This document shows, in pieces, positions 6,949 through 13,774 of a stretch of 13,774 nucleotides of DNA (its first letter is position 1; every line of letters starts with the position of its first letter). Under the pieces are notes generated by a model. That model saw only the letters and a list, made by a program, of their open reading frames with translations. It was not told the DNA's origin and searched no databases. Position numbers and translations under genes: made by a program. This DNA comes from Bacteroidota bacterium. GTDB lineage: Bacteria; Bacteroidota; Ignavibacteria; SZUA-365. The stretch is from positions 1-13,774 of the forward strand of contig JAGTUW010000315.1 in the NCBI GenBank assembly GCA_018224345.1. The letters run 5' to 3'.

Positions 6949-8490
6949 ATGATCCCACACGTCTTGAATTTCATCCTCTTTATTCCGCTCATTGGTGCTG
7001 CGATCGTATTGCTCGCCCGCCGCAACAACGATGCGGTGCGGTGGACCGGCCTGCTGTTCTCACTCGTCACCTTCATTGTCTCGCTGGCGTTGTATTTCGG
7101 ATACGACCCGGAGAACCCCGCGATGCAGTTCGTCGAGAAAGTGAGTTGGATTCCATCGTTGAACGTCAGCTACCATATCGGGATCGACGGCATTTCCATG
7201 CTGCTCGTCGTGCTGACGACGTTTCTTACTCCGATCGTACTCCTTTCCTCCTGGAAGTCGATACAGAAACAGGTTGCGGCCTATGTCGCACTGATGCTGG
7301 TGCTCGAAACCGCCATGATCGGCGTGTTCGTTTCACTCGACACCTTTCTGTTCTATGTCTTCTGGGAGTTGATACTGATTCCGATGTATTTCATCATCGG
7401 CATCTGGGGCGGGAAGGATCGCATTTACGCCACGGTGAAGTTTTTCATCTTCACCATGGTCGGTTCGCTGCTTATGCTCATCGCCATCATCTGGCTGGGA
7501 TATTACGCATCGACACTGCCCGGCGGCGAATTCACCACTGATATTACACGTTTGTTCGATATCGCACCAACGATTCCGCTGCACCTGCAGTCATGGATGT
7601 TCGGCGCATTCGCACTCAGTTTCCTGATCAAGGTCCCGGCCTTCCCGCTGCATACATGGCTTCCTGATGCGCATGTGCAGGCACCGACAGGCGGGTCCGT
7701 CATTCTGGCCGGCGTGCTCCTGAAAATGGGCACCTACGGTCTGATTCGATTCAACATTCAGTTCTTCCCTCAGGCTTCCCTCGAATACGCCTCGCTGCTT
7801 TCCATTCTCGGTGTCGTCGGCATCATTTACGGGGCGCTCGTTTCCATGGTTCAGAAGGATGTCAAGAAACTCGTGGCTTACTCCTCGGTCAGCCACATGG
7901 GCTTTATTCTTCTGGGTCTGTTCGGTGTGACGGTACAAGGTATGCAGGGCGGGATCATACAGATGATCAACCACGGCCTTTCCACCGGCGCACTCTTCCT
8001 CATTGTGGGCATGATTTACGACAGGCGCCATACGCGCATGATTGAAGAGTTCGGCGGACTCGCCCGACAGATTCCGGTGTTTGCGACATTTTTCATGATC
8101 GTAACGCTGTCATCGATCGGCCTTCCCGGACTCAATGGTTTTGTCGGAGAGTTTCTCATTCTGATCGGTTCCTTCCAGTCCGAAGTGCTGGGGTCGATAT
8201 GGTACGTCGTCTTTGCATCCACCGGTGTGGTATTCGCAGCGGTCTATATGCTCTGGATGTATCAACGCGTAGTCTTCGGTGAATCACGGAATCCGGAAAA
8301 CGCCAAACTCGTCGATCTGTCCGCCCGTGAAATCGGGTTGCTGCTGCCGATCATACTGTTTATTGTGTGGATCGGCGTGTACCCGAGCACCTTCCTCTCC
8401 AAATCGGAGCCGACGGTACAGCGTGTGGTAGAGAAGATCGAGCAGGTACAACGGGGTGAAGCGTTGACCAAGACCGTTTCACAACCGTAA
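6949..8490 (+). CDS. nuoM: NADH-quinone oxidoreductase subunit M
   Basis: NuoM (Nqo13/ND4) is the middle antiporter-like subunit. The 513-residue protein carries Glu140 in FYVFWELILIPMYFIIGIWGG, Lys228 in FLIKVPAFPLHTWLPDAH, Lys259 in GVLLKMGTYGLIRF, and the lines VQKDVKKLVAYSSVSHMGF and GLPGLNGFVGEF typical of the subunit. Size is normal for the family. The predicted protein ends in a polar tail of about 30 residues. Its TAA stop shares one base with the ATG of the following antiporter gene (TAATG), pointing to coupled translation and tying the antiporter to the complex I transcript. Confidence 0.97.
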   Translation: MIPHVLNFILFIPLIGAAIVLLARRNNDAVRWTGLLFSLVTFIVSLALYFGYDPENPAMQFVEKVSWIPSLNVSYHIGIDGISMLLVVLTTFLTPIVLLSSWKSIQKQVAAYVALMLVLETAMIGVFVSLDTFLFYVFWELILIPMYFIIGIWGGKDRIYATVKFFIFTMVGSLLMLIAIIWLGYYASTLPGGEFTTDITRLFDIAPTIPLHLQSWMFGAFALSFLIKVPAFPLHTWLPDAHVQAPTGGSVILAGVLLKMGTYGLIRFNIQFFPQASLEYASLLSILGVVGIIYGALVSMVQKDVKKLVAYSSVSHMGFILLGLFGVTVQGMQGGIIQMINHGLSTGALFLIVGMIYDRRHTRMIEEFGGLARQIPVFATFFMIVTLSSIGLPGLNGFVGEFLILIGSFQSEVLGSIWYVVFASTGVVFAAVYMLWMYQRVVFGESRNPENAKLVDLSAREIGLLLPIILFIVWIGVYPSTFLSKSEPTVQRVVEKIEQVQRGEALTKTVSQP

Positions 8491-10016
8491 TGATCAGGAG
8501 CATTCTCTTGAAAACCTTTTCCCGTGTTTTCGCGGTGTGTCTCATCACGCCGCTGGCTCTGGTATTGTTTTCGATTCCGGCCTTTGCGTCGGCAGGCGAG
8601 GCAGTGCATATTATCGAGCCGGAACCGTTGATGATTCTGCCCTTTGTGGCATTGTTGCTCGCAATTGCGTTGATGCCGTTCATCAGCAAGCATTGGTGGG
8701 AACATTATTTTCCCCACGTCGCGATCGGTCTCGGACTGATCACCATCGTCTACTATGTCTTCATTCTGCACAACCCGGTGCGGATGCTGCACTCGGGTAT
8801 CGAGTATTTCAGTTTCATCTGCCTGGTCGGCTCCCTGTTCGTCGTCGCCGGAGGTATGCATATCAAACTCAAAGGCAGCGCTTCACCCATGAAAAACACC
8901 GGCTTGCTCGCGTTCGGTGCCGTCATCTCCAATTTTGTCGGCACGACGGGTGCGTCGATGATTCTGATTCGTCCGTACATGCGAAACAACAAGGGCCGGC
9001 TCCGCGCCTACCATGTCGTATTTTTCATCTTCATCGTCAGTAACATCGGTGGGGGACTCACACCTATCGGGGATCCGCCTCTCTTTCTCGGTTATCTCAA
9101 GGGTATCCCGTTTTTCTGGGTGATGGAGCATGTCTGGCATATCTGGCTGTTGACGTTGGTGATCATCCTCGGGATGTTTCTGGCGACAGACTGGTATTTC
9201 GAAAGGAAATTCCATGAGCCGATAGAGAAAGTGCCCGACACAGGAATTGACGAAACAAAATTCCAGGGGATGCACAACATCGCCTTTCTGCTTATCATTA
9301 TTGTCGCAGTGTTCATCCAGAATCCGCCGTTTGTGCGCGAGTTCATTATGATCGCCGCCGCCGCCGCTTCCTACTTCACCACGAAACGGCAGATTCACGA
9401 GGAAAATGAGTTCAACTTTTTCCCTATCAAGGAAGTCGGTTTTCTCTTTCTTGGTCTGTTCGCCACCATGGTTCCGGCGCTCGACTGGCTGGAACTCAAC
9501 GCGAGCACGCTCGGCATTCAGCACGCGGGCCAGTTTTACTGGGGAACGGGGATTCTCTCCAGTTTCCTTGACAACGCCCCCACGTATCTGAATTTCCTCA
9601 GCGCGGAGATCGGCCTGCTGGTGCGGCCGGAACTGATCAGCCAGGTACAGGATCTTCTCGCCACCGGGGCGACGCAGGCCGAGGGCTTCGGGGATTGTCC
9701 CGGCGAAGTGCGTTCGACCATCGAAACGCTGATGCATTATCATGCACATGATGTCGCCAACCGGATGGTAGCGGTCGATGACATCAATATTTCGTATCTT
9801 CTCTGCACGCACCCGATTTATGTTGTCGCCATCAGTGTCGCTGCGGTGTTTTTCGGTGCGATGAGTTATATCGGTAATGCACCGAATTTCATGGTGAAAG
9901 CCATCGCAGAACAATCCGGCGCGAACATGCCCTCATTTTTCGGTTACATGTTGCGCTACTCGATCCCGATTCTTCTGCCGATTTTCTTTCTGATCTGGCT
10001 GCTGTATTTCTCATAG
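8490..10016 (+). CDS. nhaD: NhaD-type Na+/H+ antiporter embedded in the nuo operon
   Basis: This 508-residue inner-membrane transporter of the ion transporter superfamily (NhaD / citrate-H+ symporter-like) probably exchanges Na+ for H+. It has an N-terminal signal-like helix ending AFASA (31-35), many membrane helices, and paired re-entrant motifs: GTTGASMILIRP (151-162) with NIGGGLTPIGDPP (185-197), and FLDNAPTYLNF (359-369) with SYIGNAPNFM (459-468). Residues 371-437 form a soluble insertion with a His cluster (MHYHAHD, 415-421). The ATG overlaps the nuoM stop. However, AGGAG (8496-8500) sits 7 nt before an in-frame TTG at 8508, which would give a neater signal peptide (MKTFSRVFAVCLITPLALVL), so the real start may be 8508. 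As I recall, Rhodothermus marinus has nhaD at the same position, between nqo13 and nqo14. The ion is inferred; other IT-superfamily members carry carboxylates. Confidence 0.85.
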   Translation: MIRSILLKTFSRVFAVCLITPLALVLFSIPAFASAGEAVHIIEPEPLMILPFVALLLAIALMPFISKHWWEHYFPHVAIGLGLITIVYYVFILHNPVRMLHSGIEYFSFICLVGSLFVVAGGMHIKLKGSASPMKNTGLLAFGAVISNFVGTTGASMILIRPYMRNNKGRLRAYHVVFFIFIVSNIGGGLTPIGDPPLFLGYLKGIPFFWVMEHVWHIWLLTLVIILGMFLATDWYFERKFHEPIEKVPDTGIDETKFQGMHNIAFLLIIIVAVFIQNPPFVREFIMIAAAAASYFTTKRQIHEENEFNFFPIKEVGFLFLGLFATMVPALDWLELNASTLGIQHAGQFYWGTGILSSFLDNAPTYLNFLSAEIGLLVRPELISQVQDLLATGATQAEGFGDCPGEVRSTIETLMHYHAHDVANRMVAVDDINISYLLCTHPIYVVAISVAAVFFGAMSYIGNAPNFMVKAIAEQSGANMPSFFGYMLRYSIPILLPIFFLIWLLYFS

Positions 10017-10055
10017 ATTTGAAATGTTCGACGTCCGAGTTTACAGGCATATACG

Positions 10056-11480
10056 ATGAATCAATTGCTCACTGACACCCTGCACACCGCTCCCATGATG
10101 GGCACGATCCTGCTTTCGCTGATCGTGATTATGATCAACGCCCTGAAGAAGAATTCCCTGCCCTGGGAATACTGGGTTTCACTTCTCGGTATCGCGGCAA
10201 ATATTCTGCTCGCGATATGGACCTTCCCGCTGCGGGGGACAGCCTTCGCTGATACAGTGATGACCGGTGGATTCGCAAGCCTGACGGCGATTATTTTTCT
10301 GGTGGCGTCCGGTCTCACTATCATCCTCTCGCGCGACTACATCGAAAAGATCGGCGTCAACTACGGCGAATTCTACCATCTTGTACTGATGGCCGCCGTC
10401 GGAATGATGGCGCTCGCGTCCGGGACAGACCTGGTCGTGACCTTCATCGGACTCGAATTGATGTCGGTTTGTCTCTACGTCCTCGCAGGATTTTCGCGTC
10501 GCGTACTCAAGGCAAACGAGGCGGCGTTGAAATATTTTCTTCTGGGCGCTTTCGCCACCGGTTTCTTTCTCTATGGTATCGCGTTGATCTATGGCGCGAC
10601 AGGCTCGACGAACATACTTGCGATCGCACAGAATATGCCGGCGTACAAAGCCGACCCGCTCTTCCTGACAGGGGCGGGTCTGCTGTTCGTCGGCTTTGCC
10701 TTCAAAATCGGCGCTGTGCCTTTCCACATGTGGGTGCCCGATGTTTATGAAGGTTCCCCCACCATGGTCTCCGCGTTCATGTCCACCGGCGCAAAAGCCG
10801 CGGCCTTCGCCGCGCTGCTGCTGGTCTTCACCGCGTCATTCGATTTCATGGCTGCAAGTATGAACACGGTGTTCGCAATACTTGCCGTAGCGTCGATGCT
10901 CGTCGGCAATATCGTCGCGATCGCACAAAAAAACGTCAAGCGTATGCTTGCCTACTCGAGTATCGCTCATGCGGGATACATGCTCATTGGCATCACTGCC
11001 GGTGGTGACGTCAGTCTCTCCGGCGTGCTCTTCTACCTGATCGCCTATGTATTCACCAATCTCGGCGCCTTCGGTATCATCTCGATGGTGGAAAATGCGG
11101 AACAACAGGGCACGGACCTCGAGCATTTCAAGGGCCTTTACTACCGCCGGCCGCTGATCGCGGTGATGATGGCCGTGTTCATGTTTTCATTGATCGGTAT
11201 TCCGCCACTCGCCGGCTTTTTCGGTAAATACTATATCTTTGTCGCCGCCATCGAAAACGGCTATACCTGGCTGACGATTATCGGTGTGCTCACGAGTATG
11301 GTGTCCGTGTATTACTATCTGCGCGTTGTGGTCCTGATGTTCTTCGAGACAGCAGAACAAGGCGAAGGCCCGCATATCGCCATCGATGGCACGGTTGCGC
11401 TGCTGATCTCCACCTTCGGCGTCGTTCTCGTCGGACTCTTCCCATCAGTCATTCTCGACTGGATGGGACGGCTGTTTTAG
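10056..11480 (+). CDS. nuoN: NADH-quinone oxidoreductase subunit N
   Basis: NuoN (Nqo14/ND2) is the third antiporter-like subunit, next to the NuoA/J/K interface. The 474-residue protein shows Glu134 in GLELMSVCLYVLAGF, the tract ANEAALKYFLLGAF with Lys159, Lys217 in FAFKIGAVPFHMWVPDVYEG, Lys247 in STGAKAAAFAALL, and NVKRMLAYSSIAHAGYML. All are standard for NuoN. It is separated from nuoM by the antiporter gene and from that gene by 39 nt with only a weak purine-rich site (ACAGG). The nuoN stop is 3 nt before nnr. No degradation or fusion is visible. Confidence 0.96.
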   Translation: MNQLLTDTLHTAPMMGTILLSLIVIMINALKKNSLPWEYWVSLLGIAANILLAIWTFPLRGTAFADTVMTGGFASLTAIIFLVASGLTIILSRDYIEKIGVNYGEFYHLVLMAAVGMMALASGTDLVVTFIGLELMSVCLYVLAGFSRRVLKANEAALKYFLLGAFATGFFLYGIALIYGATGSTNILAIAQNMPAYKADPLFLTGAGLLFVGFAFKIGAVPFHMWVPDVYEGSPTMVSAFMSTGAKAAAFAALLLVFTASFDFMAASMNTVFAILAVASMLVGNIVAIAQKNVKRMLAYSSIAHAGYMLIGITAGGDVSLSGVLFYLIAYVFTNLGAFGIISMVENAEQQGTDLEHFKGLYYRRPLIAVMMAVFMFSLIGIPPLAGFFGKYYIFVAAIENGYTWLTIIGVLTSMVSVYYYLRVVVLMFFETAEQGEGPHIAIDGTVALLISTFGVVLVGLFPSVILDWMGRLF

Positions 11481-11483
11481 AAT

Positions 11484-13070
11484 ATGCGTCCTCTTTATAC
11501 ATCTGATGAAATGCGGCGCTGCGACGAGGCAGCCACCGCACAATACCATATCCCCTCCCTGCTGCTGATGGAGAATGCCGCACGCGGCGCGGTGGACCTT
11601 GCCGAAGCGCGCTACGGACCGGTGCGCAACCGCCATATCATCCTGCTCTGTGGCAAAGGCAATAACGGCGGGGACGGTTTCGCCATGGCCCGTCATCTGA
11701 TCAACCGTGGCGCAGAGGTCAGCGTGCTCACACTCGGTGCGGATGAAGATTCAAAAGGTGATGCCGGTTTGAATCTCACTATTCTCCGCCACATGGAGCG
11801 CCAGGATTCCCGGCTGTGCATCAAGCAGATCAAAGATATATCGCTGCTCTCCACGGTCTTCAACGAACATCCCGCATGGATTGTCGACGCCATGCTGGGG
11901 ACAGGACTGAACTCTCCCTTACGCGGGCTCGTCCTGGACTGTGTCGATGCAATCAACAAAGCCCGCGTTCCTGTCGTCGCAGTGGACATCCCGACGGGGA
12001 TCAACGCGGATACCGGCGAAGCACTTGGCCACGCCGTCATGGCCGACGCGACATTTACGATGGGCGGGCTCAAACGCGGGTTGTTGCTCGGGCAGGGACG
12101 ACGACACGCCGGCTCCGTCAGTGTCGTCGATATATCCATGCCGCAGGAAGGGTTCGCGCGTGAAGCGACACAGACCTTTCTGACCGAAGTTGAGGATGTC
12201 CGTGATTTTCTTCCCCGGCGGTCGGCGGATTCGCACAAATATCAAAATGGCAGTGTGTTTATTCTCGCCGGTTCTACCGGATTGACCGGGGCGGCTTCGT
12301 TGGCTTCGATGGGCGCCTTGCGCAGTGGCGCGGGCATCGTGCATCTCGGCATACCCGCGAGCCTCAACGCAATACTCGAAAGCAGACTCACCGAGGTGAT
12401 GACAGTCCCCTATCGGGAAACGGACTCCGGCAGTCTCGGGATGGCTGATTTCGACGCCATACGCGACCGGGCTGATGGCGCTGATGCCGTCGTGCTCGGG
12501 CCCGGCCTTTCGCGTCACGAGGAAACAGGACAACTCGTACGTGAGCTGATCCGCTCCGCTTCCCAGCCGATGCTTCTGGATGCGGATGCACTGTTCGCCC
12601 TCGCAGGTCACACCGATATCCTGAGAAAGACCGACACTCCGTTGATTCTCACGCCACATGTGGGTGAATTCGCCCGGCTTGTGCCGACTGCGAAGGACGA
12701 GATCGAAGCAGGGCGCATTGATGTCGCCAGGGATTTCGCGAAGGACTTCGGTGTCACGCTGCTGTTGAAGGGCGCACCGACAGTCATCGCGACGCAGGAA
12801 GGGAAGGTCTCTGTCAATCCCACAGGAAACCCCGGCATGGCCACAGCCGGAACAGGAGATGTACTCTCCGGCATCATCGGCGGACTGCTCGCACAGGGTC
12901 TCTCACCGGAGCTGGCCGCTTCCATCGGCGCATATCTGCACGGCCATGCGGGAGATCTCGTATGCAATCGCCTCGGTAAACACGGTATGATAGCGACAGA
13001 TATTCTCGATGCCCTGCCCGAGACGTTTCGTATGTTCTCCGTCCCGTCTGTGCACGACGGATCGCACTGA
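11484..13070 (+). CDS. nnr: Bifunctional NAD(P)H-hydrate epimerase / ADP-dependent NAD(P)H-hydrate dehydratase
   Basis: This cytoplasmic repair enzyme restores NADH and NADPH from their hydrated, inhibitory forms. The 528-residue protein fuses two domains. The N-terminal YjeF_N epimerase (about 1-225) has GKGNNGGDGFAMAR (57-70) and VAVDIPTGINADTG (165-178). The C-terminal ribokinase-like dehydratase (about 236-515) has HKYQNGSVFILAGS (251-264), LTPHVGEFARL (389-399), LLLKGAPTVI (426-435) and GNPGMATAGTGDVLSG (448-463), with catalytic Asp459. Length matches E. coli Nnr (about 515). The gene starts 3 nt after the nuoN stop without a clear Shine-Dalgarno, so it is probably co-transcribed and coupled with the complex I genes. 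That places NADH repair with the main NADH consumer. The dehydratase cosubstrate (ADP) is assigned from bacterial family members. Confidence 0.95.
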   Translation: MRPLYTSDEMRRCDEAATAQYHIPSLLLMENAARGAVDLAEARYGPVRNRHIILLCGKGNNGGDGFAMARHLINRGAEVSVLTLGADEDSKGDAGLNLTILRHMERQDSRLCIKQIKDISLLSTVFNEHPAWIVDAMLGTGLNSPLRGLVLDCVDAINKARVPVVAVDIPTGINADTGEALGHAVMADATFTMGGLKRGLLLGQGRRHAGSVSVVDISMPQEGFAREATQTFLTEVEDVRDFLPRRSADSHKYQNGSVFILAGSTGLTGAASLASMGALRSGAGIVHLGIPASLNAILESRLTEVMTVPYRETDSGSLGMADFDAIRDRADGADAVVLGPGLSRHEETGQLVRELIRSASQPMLLDADALFALAGHTDILRKTDTPLILTPHVGEFARLVPTAKDEIEAGRIDVARDFAKDFGVTLLLKGAPTVIATQEGKVSVNPTGNPGMATAGTGDVLSGIIGGLLAQGLSPELAASIGAYLHGHAGDLVCNRLGKHGMIATDILDALPETFRMFSVPSVHDGSH

Positions 13071-13077
13071 CAGTCGC

Positions 13078-13557
13078 GTGTCGGTGACGAACAAATATCC
13101 CCCCCCCTCCTCGTCGAGATCTCTCCGTGCCAGACGGGCAGCACGACTCATCCTGACATTACCCGCAAGCCTGTGGTTTCTGATGATCATGGTTCTGCTC
13201 TCGCTTCCCGGCAGCGCCTTCCCCAGGATCACCATCTGGGCACCAGACAAACTCGCTCATATTCTTCTTTTCGGCATGCAATTTTTTCTGCTGTGGCTGG
13301 CACTGGAACTCCCCCGCCGGAAAATACCGCTGCGCCTCCCCCCCCTGGCCTTCTCCGCTCTCATTACTGTGTCGTTCGGGATTCTGTCCGAGATTTACCA
13401 GGACCTGTTCACCACGAGAATCGCGGATATATACGACATGATCGCCAACGGTCTTGGTGTCCTTCTGACCCTGCTTCTGCTCCGCGCGATCAATCCATCG
13501 CGAATTCTTGCTTTTGTCTCCCGTCACTTGCGCCTCGATGACAGCCCCACCGGCTAG
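13078..13557 (+). CDS. VanZ-like family membrane protein
   Basis: This small integral membrane protein is of the VanZ family, whose biochemical role is not settled (the founding member gives low-level teicoplanin resistance). From GTG 13078 it has 159 residues and about four helices. Family marks are APDKLAHILLFGMQFFLL (56-73, with Asp57 and His61), SEIYQ (104-108) and RIADIYDMIANGLG (114-127), the conserved Arg/Asp/Asn pattern. The frame is open upstream to ATG 13009, but that would overlap nnr by 62 nt; the GTG lies 7 nt after the nnr stop. GTG 13084 is a further alternative. Two C-runs lie within the gene: nine C at 13099-13107 near the start and eight at 13338-13345. Neither breaks the frame. 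It is probably the last gene of the operon. Confidence 0.8.
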   Translation: MSVTNKYPPPSSSRSLRARRAARLILTLPASLWFLMIMVLLSLPGSAFPRITIWAPDKLAHILLFGMQFFLLWLALELPRRKIPLRLPPLAFSALITVSFGILSEIYQDLFTTRIADIYDMIANGLGVLLTLLLLRAINPSRILAFVSRHLRLDDSPTG

Positions 13558-13591
13558 CTTCCTGACAGACTTTTTTTATCTGGACCAAGTC

Positions 13592-13620
13592 TTGACAATG
13601 TCGAAAGTATGCCGTAAGTT
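13592..13620 (+). promoter_or_regulatory. Candidate promoter downstream of the VanZ-like gene
   Basis: A perfect -35 hexamer TTGACA (13592-13597) is followed by exactly 17 nt and TAAGTT (13615-13620), which matches the sigma70 -10 consensus at 3 of 6 positions and has the TAnnTT core of the Bacteroidota element. Transcription would start near 13627. No start codon or ribosome site follows before the terminator at 13654. Confidence 0.4.
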
Positions 13621-13626
13621 GAGCCA

Positions 13627-13686
13627 TACCTTTCTTGTACTTCTTTTGCATTGAAAAAAACCGCCCTGCACAGGCGGTTTTTTTTT
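13627..13686 (+). ncRNA. Possible short transcript (about 60 nt): small RNA or attenuated leader
   Basis: The span between the predicted start of the TTGACA promoter and the end of the intrinsic terminator contains no ORF. An independent transcript of about 60 nt ending in a terminator hairpin would look like a small RNA. Equally, it could be a terminated leader for a gene beyond the right edge, or the terminator may simply end the nnr operon. I recognise no RNA family. Confidence 0.2.
13654..13686 (+). terminator. Intrinsic terminator, probably bidirectional
   Basis: Seven A and CCGCC (13654-13665) pair with GGCGG and seven of nine T (13673-13684), with a 7-nt loop (CTGCACA). The GC-rich stem followed by nine T is a textbook intrinsic terminator. 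The mirrored A-tract makes it usable from the minus strand too. It lies about 100 nt past the VanZ-like gene and would end the nuo-nnr transcript if no earlier stop exists. Confidence 0.9.
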
Positions 13687-13774
13687 GATACGTATCGTTG
13701 GGTTGGGCTGGGACCGGCCTCATCACAGTCGAGGGGAAAAGCGATCAGTGTGGCATGGCCCTGCTAGCCATGGC
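13687..13774. other. Right-edge segment without a recognisable gene
   Basis: It starts with a perfect 10-bp palindrome GATACGTATC (13687-13696). Three GGG runs spaced by 2 nt follow (13700-13712), then a short hairpin, CATGGC with GCCATG (13754-13759 and 13767-13772). I see no coding start and no match to tRNA, tmRNA, SRP or RNase P RNA. It may be the leader of a gene beyond the edge. Confidence 0.4.

Noticed and set aside
8883..9914. 343-codon antisense frame opposite nhaD
   Set aside because: The predicted protein is rich in His, Arg, Asp and Glu with no motif, as expected of the complement of a membrane-protein gene.
11919..12659. 246-codon antisense frame opposite nnr
   Set aside because: It overlaps the catalytic domains of a clearly conserved gene and has no recognisable product.
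13571..13577. T-run after the VanZ-like gene as a terminator
   Set aside because: No stable stem precedes the seven T; the clear terminator is at 13654-13686.
13698..13774. Structured RNA gene (tmRNA, RNase P or SRP RNA) at the right edge
   Set aside because: None of the conserved core sequences of these RNAs could be found in the short segment available.

Overview
The window is a dense run of bacterial metabolic and bioenergetic genes, nearly all on the + strand, at moderately high GC. The order nuoJ-nuoK-nuoL-nuoM-nhaD-nuoN, with an NhaD-type antiporter gene inside the complex I operon, matches what I recall for Rhodothermus marinus. A few candidate promoters resemble the Bacteroidota TTTG / TAnnTTTG type, and only some starts carry a Shine-Dalgarno. 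Together these suggest the FCB group (Rhodothermota, Bacteroidota, Ignavibacteriota, Kapaibacteriota or relatives). No rRNA or tRNA is present, so the placement is an inference.

Layout. (1) 1-264, minus strand: the 5' end of a gene leaving the window, probably exported. Its best start (with Shine-Dalgarno) is separated from the signal-peptide-like frame by 4.5 copies of an 8-bp tandem repeat, and the two are out of frame. One extra repeat unit would join them, which is the arrangement of a phase-variable gene. (2) 265-765: about 500 bp without a convincing gene. It holds an AT-rich 36-bp imperfect palindrome and a 174-bp palindromic element with terminal inverted repeats. (3) 766-3880: pabA, pabB and pabC, a complete chorismate to p-aminobenzoate (folate precursor) module. 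(4) 4066-11480: the membrane-arm genes of NADH:quinone oxidoreductase (nuoJ, K, L, M, N), with nhaD overlapping the nuoM stop codon and preceding nuoN. The genes for the peripheral arm (nuoB-I) and nuoA/nuoH are not here, so complex I is encoded at more than one locus. (5) 11484-13557: a bifunctional NAD(P)HX epimerase/dehydratase (nnr) 3 nt after nuoN, then a VanZ-like membrane protein. (6) 13558-13774: a candidate promoter, a strong intrinsic terminator about 35 nt downstream, and a G-rich end with no recognisable gene.

How the genes fit together. The Pab enzymes feed folate synthesis. The Nuo subunits form the proton-pumping arm of complex I, and NhaD could exchange Na+ and H+ next to it. 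Nnr repairs hydrated NADH, a damaged form of the substrate of complex I, so its position behind nuoN makes functional sense. The points most worth a second look are the octamer-repeat locus at the left edge, the antiporter embedded in the complex I operon (with a His-rich loop), and the promoter-terminator pair at the right edge.
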